Assembly (NCBI GenBank): GCA_030530785.1
Contig: JAUMUJ010000019.1
Location: forward strand, 1-39,852
Direction: 5' to 3'
DNA from: Moraxella sp.
GTDB lineage: Bacteria > Pseudomonadota > Gammaproteobacteria > Pseudomonadales > Moraxellaceae
Length of the DNA: 39,852 nucleotides
This document shows positions 1 through 7,881 of the stretch, piece after piece. The notes below the pieces were generated by a model. The model was not told the origin of the DNA and searched no databases. It saw only the letters and a list, made by a program, of their open reading frames with translations. Position 1 is the stretch's first letter. Each line of letters begins with the position of its first letter. Both the position numbers and the translations under genes were made by a program.

Positions 1-151
1 TAGGATATTATATAGTAAAGAATGATTAGGAAATCAAGTTGCTAATATCTGCTCCCTAATGTTGGTTAAATATTATTCTAATATAACATATGTAAACCAT
101 AAAGACAAGTGATGAATGGTAAAATAATTTTTTATTGATGGCTGTTTGGAT

Positions 152-180
152 ATAAAAAACCCAACCTATCGGCTGGGTTT
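152..180 (-). terminator. Rho-independent terminator of nadE
   Basis: On the minus strand, just after the nadE stop, a 10-bp stem (157-166 with 171-180, one mismatch) closes a 4-base loop and is followed by a run of T. This is a standard intrinsic terminator. The rest of 1-151 is AT-rich and shows no coding signal to me. Confidence 0.85.
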
Positions 181-195
181 GTTTATTGGGGCAGA

Positions 196-1878
196 TTATA
201 ATTCATAACCCTTAATCGCCCAACCGTTTACCAAAGGATAACGGCGGTCTCGCCCAAAGGATTTTTGGGTAATTTTTGTGCCGATTGCCCCTTGACGGCG
301 TTTGTGTTCAGCTTTGTCGGTCATGGACAGTACTTTTTCTACCAACACAGGGTCAAAGCCTTTGGCGCAAATGCCCTTATAACCCACGTCTTCATCAATG
401 TATAAACGCAAAATGGCATCCAGCACCGCATAGTCAGGCAAGCTGTCTTGGTCGGTTTGGTCGGGTTTTAGCTCGGCTGATGGGGGACGATTGATGACCC
501 GCTCAGGAATGACGGGCGTGTCTTCTAGGCGGTTGCGATAGTGAGCTAAGCGATAGACATCGGTTTTATACACGTCTTTTAACACGTTAAAACCGCCCAC
601 CATGTCTCCATAGAGTGTGGAGTAGCCAACGGCATTTTCGGATTTGTTGCCCGTTGAGATGACCATGTGTCCAAATTTGTTAGACAACGCCATCAAAATC
701 ATGCCACGAGAACGGGCTTGTAGGTTTTCTTCGGTGGTGTCAGGCGTACTGCCTGCCAATAAGGGGGCAAGAGCCGATGACAGACCTGACACAGCGTCAT
801 GAATGGGGCAGATGGTGTAGGAGATGTTTAGGCGACCAGCTTGGGCGGCGGCATCTTCTAGGCTCATGGCAGACGTGTATTCATAGGGCATCATCACAGC
901 ATAGACCTTATCTGCCCCCAATGCGTCCACCGCAATACATAGGCTCAATGCACTGTCAATCCCGCCTGACAGACCTAAAATCACCCCTTTAAAGCCTGAA
1001 CGATTGACGTAGTCTCTAAGTCCCACCACTAAGGCTTGATACATCTCTGATTCTTCGGACAAATCCAGCGGGGCTTTTTGTTGTTGGTCAAACTGTCCTG
1101 TCGCCACCTCAAAATCTGCCATGATGAGCTGATTGACAAAACGAGAACCTTCGTGGGCAATCGTGCCATCTTTTTGGACGATGAGCGAACCGCCATCAAA
1201 TACGATGTCGTCCTGAGCCCCTGCGGTGTTGATATAGACGATGGGCAGGGTGTATTTTTGGGCTTGGTGGGCAAGCAGATTTCGGCGTACGTTTTGTTTG
1301 CCAATCTCAAAAGGCGATGCGTGTAGGCTGATGATAAGCTCTGCCCCTTGTTCTTTTAGGGCTTTGATGGGAGTATCTTGCCACAAATCTTCGCCAATCA
1401 GTAGTCCGATGGTTGTGCCTTTTAGGTCAAACAAGACGTGATTGCGACCTTCTTTAAAGTATCGGCGTTCATCAGACACGCCATAGTTGGCAAGGCATTG
1501 TTTGTGGTAAAAGCCTTTTTGTGTGCCGTTTTGTAAAATCGCTACTGAATTGAACGTGCCGTGTGTGTCCACGTGCGGATAGCCTAAGATGATGACGATG
1601 TCATGAATCTGAGCAAGGTCAGCCAAACCCTCTTTGATACGCTCAGCAAGGGTGGGGCGAAGCAGTAAGTCTTCGGGGGGTGAGCCGATGAGTGATAATT
1701 CAGGAAAAATCACAATGTCTGCCCCACGCACCTTAGCATCTTGGGTTAAAGCACGCATTTTGCGGACGTTGCCTGCGATGTCGCCAACCCAAAAATTGGT
1801 TTGCATAAGAGCGATGCGAAGTGTGCCATCGGGGGTAGTAATTTGATGTAGTGATGTTTCTTGTGGTATTGCTGACAT
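196..1878 (-). CDS. nadE: Glutamine-type NAD+ synthase with a substituted glutaminase nucleophile
   Basis: NadE amidates nicotinic acid adenine dinucleotide to NAD+ using ATP and, in two-domain forms, ammonia from glutamine. The 560 residues contain an N-terminal nitrilase-like glutaminase domain (about 20-270) and a C-terminal ATP-pyrophosphatase domain with the P-loop GLSGGIDSAL, plus TGNKSE and the usual C-terminal RRYPLVNGW. The glutaminase triad should be Glu-Lys-Cys. Glu60 (FPELS) and Lys126 (YHKQC) are present, but the family motif LICEDIW reads LIGEDLW, so residue 162 is Gly (codon GGC at 1393-1395) instead of the nucleophilic Cys. The rest of the domain looks intact. Inference: glutamine hydrolysis should be lost and the enzyme may depend on free ammonia. 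The ATG start has a TAGGA ribosome site. It is a single-gene unit with its own terminator. Confidence 0.95.
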   Translation of the reverse strand: MSAIPQETSLHQITTPDGTLRIALMQTNFWVGDIAGNVRKMRALTQDAKVRGADIVIFPELSLIGSPPEDLLLRPTLAERIKEGLADLAQIHDIVIILGYPHVDTHGTFNSVAILQNGTQKGFYHKQCLANYGVSDERRYFKEGRNHVLFDLKGTTIGLLIGEDLWQDTPIKALKEQGAELIISLHASPFEIGKQNVRRNLLAHQAQKYTLPIVYINTAGAQDDIVFDGGSLIVQKDGTIAHEGSRFVNQLIMADFEVATGQFDQQQKAPLDLSEESEMYQALVVGLRDYVNRSGFKGVILGLSGGIDSALSLCIAVDALGADKVYAVMMPYEYTSAMSLEDAAAQAGRLNISYTICPIHDAVSGLSSALAPLLAGSTPDTTEENLQARSRGMILMALSNKFGHMVISTGNKSENAVGYSTLYGDMVGGFNVLKDVYKTDVYRLAHYRNRLEDTPVIPERVINRPPSAELKPDQTDQDSLPDYAVLDAILRLYIDEDVGYKGICAKGFDPVLVEKVLSMTDKAEHKRRQGAIGTKITQKSFGRDRRYPLVNGWAIKGYEL

Positions 1879-2032
1879 GATAAATCCTAATATGATGTTG
1901 TTACGATGTTATTGTGCGATAAGGGTGATTTAAATTTTTATCACAAAAACCTTAAACCAATAAATAGTATAGCACAATCTACCCAAATGTGTGATATAGT
2001 ATGATTTGGTTGTTTAAATTTTTGGGTATGAG

Positions 2033-2293
2033 ATGATTGCTTTTATCTTTAATGTCGTCATTATTTTGATTGTGATGAAAATCTTTTTTAAATTCATGTA
2101 TCCCAAACCACCCAAACACTTTATGCCAAAAGAAGGTGATGATACCAGCATTCGGGTGTGTAACCATTGTGGACATGGTTTGGCGACTTATCGGGGGATT
2201 TTAAGTGATGATGGCTTTTTTTGTAATGATGAACACAAAAATGCCTACCTTAAAGACAAATCGCCAAATACCGACCTGACAAAAACAACCTAA
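2033..2293 (+). CDS. PP0621-family small membrane protein with zinc-ribbon Cys/His motif
   Basis: This 86-aa protein has one N-terminal membrane segment (about residues 2-20), then a short basic and proline-rich linker. A Cys/His cluster follows: CNHCGHGL, about 20 residues, then FFCNDEHK, as in small PP0621-type proteins of Gammaproteobacteria that are expected to bind one zinc. The biochemical role of the family is not known to me. The stop lies 1 bp from the end of the convergent ETF-QO gene, so the two genes abut tail to tail. The ATG start is preceded by a weak ribosome site. Confidence 0.75.
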   Translation: MIAFIFNVVIILIVMKIFFKFMYPKPPKHFMPKEGDDTSIRVCNHCGHGLATYRGILSDDGFFCNDEHKNAYLKDKSPNTDLTKTT

Positions 2294-2294
2294 T

Positions 2295-3965
2295 TTACAT
2301 ATTGGGGTAGTTAGGACCGCCACCGCCTTCGGGTGTAACCCAAGTGATGTTTTGGGCGGGGTCTTTGATGTCGCAGGTTTTACAGTGAATGCAGTTTTGG
2401 CTGTTAATCACAAATCTTGCCCCTTGTGGGTCGCTGTCGTCCGCCACCACTTCGTACACCCCCGCAGGACAGTATAAGCGAGCAGGTTCGCCGTAGAGAG
2501 GTAGGTTTTTGGTGATTGGCACGGTTGGGTCGGTCAGCCTTAGATGACAAGGTTGGTCTTCTGCGTGGTTGGTGTTTGAGATAAATACGCTAGACAGCTT
2601 ATCAAAGGTCAGCCTGCCATCAGGCTTGGGATAGTCGGGCTTGTAGGCGTGGTCGGCTTTGTCAAGGCTGGCAAAATCATGGCTGTTGTCGTGGATAATC
2701 AGTGGCATTTTACCGCTTAATAGGTTTTGTTCCACAAAGACAAACGCACCGCCCAGCCACGTTCCCATGCGGTGCATGGCAGGTGAGAAATTTTGGGCGG
2801 ATTTGGCATCATCAAACAGCCACGAATTTTCAAAGTTGGTTTGGTATGCCACCACGTCATCATGCTGTCGCCCGTCTTGGATTGCCTGAAAAATCGCTTC
2901 GCCAGCAAGCATGCCCGACTTCATGGACGTGTGCGTGCCTTTGATTTTGGCGGAGTTTAAAAAACCTGCATCATCGCCCACCAATGCGCCCCCCGCAAAG
3001 GTCAGCTTAGGTAGGCTGTTTAGACCGCCTTTAACCAATGCTCTTGCCCCATAAGACAGGCGTTTGCCCCCTTCTAGGATAGGGCGGATAAGTGGGTGTA
3101 GTTTTAGACGTTGTAATTCGTCAAAGGGCGATAGATGTGGGTTTGAGTAGGACAAATCCACCACCAAACCAAAGCTGACTTGATTATTTTCGCCAAAATA
3201 CAGCCACCAACCGCCATTTGCTCCTGTATCATTTAATGGATAGCCCGAACCGTGCATGATGACGCCTTGCTCGTGCTTGTCGGCGTCAATCTCCCACAGT
3301 TCTTTTAGTCCAAGACCATAATGCTGTGGGTCTTTGTCTTTATCCAGATGAAAACGACTGATGAGACGTTTGCCCAGATGTCCCCGACAGCCTTCGGCAA
3401 AGACGGTGTATTTGGCGACAAGCTCATAGCCTGCCTCAAAAGATGGCTTGGGCTTACCTTTGGCATTGACCCCCATGTCGCCTGTGATGATGCCACGCAC
3501 TGAGCCGTCATCGTTATATAGGATGTCGCTGGCGGTAAAGTTTGGGAACAGCATAATCTCCATGCTCTCGGCTTGCTTAGCAAGCCAGCGTACTACGTTG
3601 CCCAGTGATACGATGTAGTTACCTTCGTTGTGCATACTGGTAGGAACGATGGCGTGGGGCAGCTTGATGGCTTTTTTGGCATTGGGGAGCATATAGACAC
3701 GGTCTTCGGTCGCCTTGACCGTGATGGGGGCATTCATGTTTTGCCAGTCGGGGAACAGCTCGTCCAACGCACGGGTCTCCATGACTGCCCCCGACAGAAT
3801 GTGAGCCCCAAACTCTGAGCCTTTTTCTACGACACAGACCATAAATTCATCAAGTCCTGCGTCTATGGCGAGCTGTTTTAGGCGAATGGCACAGGACAAA
3901 CCTGCCACGCCACCACCGACCACGACCACATCAAATTCCATTGACTCACGTTGTGTATTTTGCAT
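2295..3965 (-). CDS. Electron transfer flavoprotein-ubiquinone oxidoreductase (ETF-QO)
   Basis: ETF-QO takes electrons from reduced ETF (fed by acyl-CoA and amino acid dehydrogenases) and passes them to ubiquinone at the inner membrane. The 556-aa length is normal for the family. The N terminus has the FAD-binding Rossmann motif VVVGGGVAG (about 14-22). The C terminus carries the single 4Fe-4S ferredoxin-like cluster with Cys499 (YCPAG) and the CIHCKTC group at 525, 528 and 531, and the typical ending GGGGPNYPNM. It is monocistronic here; no etfA or etfB lies nearby, so its partner must be elsewhere. The 238 bp to murI is a divergent promoter region. Confidence 0.96.
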   Translation of the reverse strand: MQNTQRESMEFDVVVVGGGVAGLSCAIRLKQLAIDAGLDEFMVCVVEKGSEFGAHILSGAVMETRALDELFPDWQNMNAPITVKATEDRVYMLPNAKKAIKLPHAIVPTSMHNEGNYIVSLGNVVRWLAKQAESMEIMLFPNFTASDILYNDDGSVRGIITGDMGVNAKGKPKPSFEAGYELVAKYTVFAEGCRGHLGKRLISRFHLDKDKDPQHYGLGLKELWEIDADKHEQGVIMHGSGYPLNDTGANGGWWLYFGENNQVSFGLVVDLSYSNPHLSPFDELQRLKLHPLIRPILEGGKRLSYGARALVKGGLNSLPKLTFAGGALVGDDAGFLNSAKIKGTHTSMKSGMLAGEAIFQAIQDGRQHDDVVAYQTNFENSWLFDDAKSAQNFSPAMHRMGTWLGGAFVFVEQNLLSGKMPLIIHDNSHDFASLDKADHAYKPDYPKPDGRLTFDKLSSVFISNTNHAEDQPCHLRLTDPTVPITKNLPLYGEPARLYCPAGVYEVVADDSDPQGARFVINSQNCIHCKTCDIKDPAQNITWVTPEGGGGPNYPNM

Positions 3966-4203
3966 AAAAATTATCCTATTTGGCGATTTGGCTGATAGTA
4001 AAGAAAAAACAGCCCTATTTTACCAATCTTAGCAAATTAGGCAAGTTAAATCGGTGAATTTATGCAGGTGGTCATCATATAAGGATTGGGCAAGCATGCT
4101 TTGTGATGAAATCTGGTTGATTTTTTGGTGGATTTTAGGCAAAATTAACGCTAAAAAGACAGTTGTGCGTCTTTATCAACCCTTTGATGATGTCTTCTAG
4201 ATT

Positions 4204-5061
4204 ATGATTATCCAGCACCCTGATTTTAAGGACGACCCCACCGCTCCCATTGGTGTATTTGATTCGGGGGTGGGGGGGTTGTCGGTGTATTTGCACCTAA
4301 AAGACGCTTTGCCTAATGAACATTTTATCTATTATGCAGATACTGCCAATGTGCCATACGGGGGTAAATCAGGTGATGAGATTTTGCTTTTGACCTTACA
4401 GGCGGTGGCTCGTTTATGTAAACGAGGCTGTAAGCTCATCGTCATCGCTTGTAACAGTGCGTCTGCCCATGCTCTGCACGCTGTCCGCAAACGCTGTGCC
4501 GTGCCGATTGTTGGGCTTGTGCCTGCGGTCAAACCTGCCTGTATCATCACAAAAACCCACCAAATCGCCGTCCTTGCTACCCGTGCTACCTTAGATGGTC
4601 ATTTGTTGAATGACGTGATAGATGATGTCGCCACACCACAGGGGGTGGTGGTACATAAGCATTTTGAGCCAGCCTTAGTTCCATGGGTAGAAAGTGGTAT
4701 GCCCACAGATGGTCAGGTGGCAACGTGGCTGACTGCCCAAACCAAACAATGGGCAGATGATGGCATAGATGTGGTGGTGCTTGGTTGTACGCATTATCCG
4801 TTTTTTCGGAAGTTTTTACAAGATTATATTGATAAGCAACAACTGAACATCACACTCATGGATTCAGGGCGAGCCATCGCCCAAAGGGTGTCTTATCTAT
4901 TGACGGCGTATCAGCTGAATAATACGTCTACTGATAACAGCGGTCAGTCTTTTAAACTGTACGCCACACGCCTAAATGACGAGACACTTCAAATCATCAA
5001 AAATCTCACAGGACATGATGCCATCACTGTCATAAATTGGTACAATAATAAACCAAAGTAA
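4204..5061 (+). CDS. murI: Glutamate racemase
   Basis: MurI converts L-glutamate to D-glutamate for the peptidoglycan stem peptide. The 285-aa protein has all family motifs: FDSGVGG (19-25), YYADTANVPYG (43-53), the first catalytic Cys83 in ACNSAS, and the second catalytic Cys195 with His197 in GCTHYP. A G5-T-G7 run encodes part of the DSGVGG loop (about 4265-4279); I take this as codon choice and not a switch. The gene stands alone, divergent from ETF-QO. The ATG start has no strong ribosome site. Confidence 0.95.
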   Translation: MIIQHPDFKDDPTAPIGVFDSGVGGLSVYLHLKDALPNEHFIYYADTANVPYGGKSGDEILLLTLQAVARLCKRGCKLIVIACNSASAHALHAVRKRCAVPIVGLVPAVKPACIITKTHQIAVLATRATLDGHLLNDVIDDVATPQGVVVHKHFEPALVPWVESGMPTDGQVATWLTAQTKQWADDGIDVVVLGCTHYPFFRKFLQDYIDKQQLNITLMDSGRAIAQRVSYLLTAYQLNNTSTDNSGQSFKLYATRLNDETLQIIKNLTGHDAITVINWYNNKPK

Positions 5062-5425
5062 CGATTTGTATGATTTGTGTTTATTACCTATCACACACTG
5101 CACGGTAATCAGCATCACTGGGGGATTGGTAGACACAAATGCGTTTATTGTTGTCATTTTTACTCTTTATTTTTTTGAAAAATAAATTATAATAGCGACC
5201 TTGTTTTTTAATACTCAATATAAAAAGTTATTTGCAAACAAAAACTGTTCAAAAAAATCAATCTACTTGTTTTTATTGGTGATTTTTGTTTGTGATAATA
5301 TTCTTACCGCATTAGGGATTGAATGCAATTGTAAATGGTTAATTATTGACCTAATATTGTTTGATTTTCATTCTTTTAAGGACTGACTGTGATTATCTTT
5401 TCACAATATTGTATGGGGGTTTAAT
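5062..5425. other. 364-bp intergenic region, AT-rich, with a coding-like remnant on minus
   Basis: No convincing gene lies here. The palindromic ATTATAAT (5187-5194 region) could serve as a -10 box in either direction. On the minus strand, 5084-5155 can be read as about 24 codons ending NKRICVYQSPSDADYRAVCDR and a stop, which looks protein-like, but no start codon is in a matching frame. A nearby ATG at 5157 is out of phase. A plus-strand TTG-started frame (5201-5386, 61 codons, hydrophobic) is possible but has no supporting signal. Confidence 0.4.
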
Positions 5426-6430
5426 GTGTCATTGCCTCGTCATCATATTCATCTGGCTTGTGTTGCCGAAGATTTGGTATTGAGAACTGCTCAAGATGAT
5501 TTGGCGGTCTTTGCTGAGAACCGTGCGTATTTAACCCGAGATTTATTGGTCAGTCGCACCCGTTCTGCAAATTATAGTTGGCGGTGCATTAACGATTGTG
5601 ATGTGGTGGTCATCATGATTGGTGGCAGTTATGGTAGCACGACCAACCCATCGGGGGTCAGTCAGTTGCACCTAAGTTATAGCAATGCCCGCACCACCAA
5701 AAAGCCGATGGTGATACTCATTCATCGGGCGGTACAGCATACCACCGACCGTCATTTGATGGACTTTGTGAAATTGGTGGAATCCCAAGAAAGTGATAAC
5801 ATCACGTATTTTGACGAAAGCAGAAATCTTTTATCCATCTTAGAGGCGACTGTCGGCAAGCTGTTATTAGAACAAAATCGCCCACCACAGGTGCTGACTG
5901 CTGAGATTGCCACACTGCCCAAACTTGCACCCACCGTAAACAATCTAAAATGTGGCAACCTAGATGAAATCCGTGCCAAAAAGCACATCAGCCACAGTCT
6001 AAGACCTGCATTACTGCTGGATAATGCGTTTGATGTGGGGTGTACCGCTCATGCGTTTCAGGGTGGGACACTGTTTAGTGTGGAGTTTGATTTTAAGATG
6101 ACATGGCGGACGGTGCTTCGGGCGTTGGCGGATTTGGGCGTGCCATTTTCATCGCAAGGGCTGACCCGCTGTCTGAATGAATGTATTGACAAACAGTATG
6201 CTCATGACCTAATATTACAACAGTATCCCGAAGTACACGCCGTCAGCCGTCATCAGGTGGTTAAGTCGGACGCTTTGTGGATTCAAGATGAACTGCAACT
6301 GGCGGGGCATATCGTACCGATTGACCCCAATGGAACAAGCACGCTGTGGAGTGTCAGCCCAAGTGCCAGATATGCCATCGACTCGCCCCCCCCCCCCATT
6401 AGACAACGAAGCACAAGGAGAGATTCATGA
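5426..6430 (+). CDS. DUF4062 domain protein with C-terminal poly-C tract
   Basis: The 334-aa product starts at GTG behind a G-rich ribosome site. Residues 5-105 match the DUF4062 pattern: an N-terminal strand, an Arg-rich helix, then DVVVIMIGGSYGS and a SNARTTKKPMVILIH strand, a Rossmann-like layout seen in proteins of signalling or defence type. The remaining 230 residues show no domain I recognise. A run of 12 C (6386-6397) near the 3' end encodes Pro-Pro-Pro-Pro. As written, the frame ends with the basic tail IRQRSTRRDS, whose TGA overlaps the ATG of the next gene. With 11 C it would end in the acidic tail PLDNEAQGEIHDQS; with 10 C it stops almost at once. Function unknown. Confidence 0.8.
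   Translation: MSLPRHHIHLACVAEDLVLRTAQDDLAVFAENRAYLTRDLLVSRTRSANYSWRCINDCDVVVIMIGGSYGSTTNPSGVSQLHLSYSNARTTKKPMVILIHRAVQHTTDRHLMDFVKLVESQESDNITYFDESRNLLSILEATVGKLLLEQNRPPQVLTAEIATLPKLAPTVNNLKCGNLDEIRAKKHISHSLRPALLLDNAFDVGCTAHAFQGGTLFSVEFDFKMTWRTVLRALADLGVPFSSQGLTRCLNECIDKQYAHDLILQQYPEVHAVSRHQVVKSDALWIQDELQLAGHIVPIDPNGTSTLWSVSPSARYAIDSPPPPIRQRSTRRDS
6386..6397 (+). repeat. Poly-C tract (12 C), candidate phase-variation switch
   Basis: Twelve consecutive C residues lie inside the DUF4062 gene. Homopolymer G/C tracts of this length slip during replication, and poly-G tracts switch surface genes such as uspA1 and hag in Moraxella catarrhalis. Here length change would swap the last 10-16 residues and alter the distance or overlap to the downstream start codon. 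Confidence 0.75.
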
Positions 6431-6606
6431 CCAGTCGTGATGAGTTGGACATTAAAAAGCTAGATGACCTAAAAGACACCATGCACCAAGCCGAAAAAAA
6501 ACGTACGTTAGAAGAGCAGGTGGCATATTTAAAATCAAAAGGCATTGACCCATCAAAGACCTATGCCAAATGGGACGATGATAAAGATGATGATTGGGAA
6601 GATTAA
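6427..6606 (+). CDS. Small acidic hypothetical protein (59 aa)
   Basis: The short gene begins at an ATG overlapping the TGA of the DUF4062 gene (ATGA), with a good AAGGAG ribosome site 7 bases upstream. The product is charged, starts MTSRDELDIKKLDDL and ends KWDDDKDDDWED; residues 5-38 are likely helical. No family recognised. Overlap and ribosome site suggest translational coupling to the DUF4062 gene, so both probably act together. If the poly-C tract loses one base, the upstream frame reads about 17 bases into this gene. A terminator follows directly. Confidence 0.75.
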   Translation: MTSRDELDIKKLDDLKDTMHQAEKKRTLEEQVAYLKSKGIDPSKTYAKWDDDKDDDWED

Positions 6607-6633
6607 AAAAGGCGAGATTATCGCCTTTTTTTT
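6605..6633 (+). terminator. Bidirectional terminator between the DUF4062 pair and argJ
   Basis: An A-run and GGCGA (6605-6615), a 5-base loop, then TCGCC and a T-run (6621-6633) form an 11-bp stem. The A- and T-flanks make it work in both directions, ending the plus operon and the minus argJ transcript. Confidence 0.88.
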
Positions 6634-6645
6634 GTGGGTGGTCAG

Positions 6646-7866
6646 TCAGCTACGATAGTCGGCGTTAATTTTGACATAATCATAAGACAAATCACACGTA
6701 TAAACCGTGTCTGTGGCGACCCCTTGACCTAATGCGATGGTAATGGTGATTTGGGGGCGACTCATGACCGCTTGCCCCATCGCTTCGGTGTAGGCGGGAG
6801 CAAGTCCACCCGCCTGACAAATCACCACATCGTCTAGGTGGATACTGACATGGCTTGGGTCTATGTCCACACCTGCGTTGCCAATGCTTGCCACGATACG
6901 CCCCCAGTTTGGGTCAGACGCAAAAAAGGCGGTTTTGACAAGGGGTGAATGTGCCACCGCATAGGCGACTTTGGCACATTCATCGCTCGTGCGACCTTCA
7001 ATGACCTTGATGGCGATGAATTTGGTCGCTCCTTCGCCGTCTTTGACGATTTTTTGGGCAAGGTCAAGAAACACGTCCGCCAATACGTCAAATAATGGCT
7101 GATAATGGGGGTGGCTGTCGCTGTCAATGAGCGGAGCGTTCATGGCTTTGGCGGTGGCAGTCAGCGTACAGCAGTCGTTGGTGGACGTGTCGCCATCAAT
7201 GGTGATGCGGTTAAAACTCTGGTTGGCGAGTTTGGTAAGCATATCTTGTAGCAAACGTGGGCAAATGTGTGCGTCTGTCGCCACAAAGCCGAGCATGGTT
7301 GCCATGTTGGGGCGTATCATGCCAGCTCCTTTTGAGATGCCCGTAATGTGATAGGTGGTGTCATCAATCACAAGCTGACGGCTGGACACTTTTGGGCGGG
7401 TGTCGGTGGTCATGATGGCAAAAGACGCTCTGTGCCAGTTGTCTGAGTTTAGGTCGGATAAGGCGTGGGGTAGGGCGGTGGTGATACGCTCATCGGGCAA
7501 GTGTTCGCCGATGACCCCCGTAGAAAATGGTAAAATCTCTTGGGGGGTGCAGTTGCCAAGCGTGCTTAGGCTTTGGCAGGTCACCATCGCTCGCCGATGT
7601 CCTTCATCGCCTGTGCCTGCATTGGCATTGCCTGTGTTGATGAGTAAAAATTTGGGTTGGGCGATGCCGATGTGTTCTCTGGCGATGAGTACGGGGGACG
7701 CACAAAAGGCATTTTGGGTGCTGACAAGAGCGGTGTTTGCCCCATCGCACAGCTCAAAGACGGTCAAATCATCACGGTCAGGGTAGCGAACGTGTGCTTT
7801 GGCAATGCCAATTTTTATCCCGTCAATGGGGTAGATGGTATCAGGTAGCTTAAAATCATTCATCAT
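6646..7866 (-). CDS. argJ: Bifunctional ArgJ: ornithine acetyltransferase / N-acetylglutamate synthase
   Basis: ArgJ moves the acetyl group from N-acetylornithine to glutamate, and in bifunctional forms also acetylates glutamate with acetyl-CoA, in the cyclic arginine pathway. The 406-aa precursor self-cleaves before a Thr nucleophile in the motif PNMATMLGF; here this is Thr190, giving the usual alpha and beta subunits. The upstream KGAGMI block is intact. A ribosome site AAAGGAC precedes two adjacent ATG codons at 7866 and 7863. It lies 15 bp after ponA on the same strand, so it is probably co-transcribed with it. Confidence 0.95.
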   Translation of the reverse strand: MMNDFKLPDTIYPIDGIKIGIAKAHVRYPDRDDLTVFELCDGANTALVSTQNAFCASPVLIAREHIGIAQPKFLLINTGNANAGTGDEGHRRAMVTCQSLSTLGNCTPQEILPFSTGVIGEHLPDERITTALPHALSDLNSDNWHRASFAIMTTDTRPKVSSRQLVIDDTTYHITGISKGAGMIRPNMATMLGFVATDAHICPRLLQDMLTKLANQSFNRITIDGDTSTNDCCTLTATAKAMNAPLIDSDSHPHYQPLFDVLADVFLDLAQKIVKDGEGATKFIAIKVIEGRTSDECAKVAYAVAHSPLVKTAFFASDPNWGRIVASIGNAGVDIDPSHVSIHLDDVVICQAGGLAPAYTEAMGQAVMSRPQITITIALGQGVATDTVYTCDLSYDYVKINADYRS

Positions 7867-7881
7867 TACTGTCCTTTAAAA

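Noticed and set aside
4265-4279. G5-T-G7 run in murI as a phase-variation tract
   Set aside because: Each G run is short and encodes the obligatory DSGVGG loop; a frame loss would kill an essential gene.
5201-5386. 61-codon TTG-started frame downstream of murI
   Set aside because: No ribosome site, rare start codon and composition close to the AT-rich background; mentioned only within the intergenic entry.
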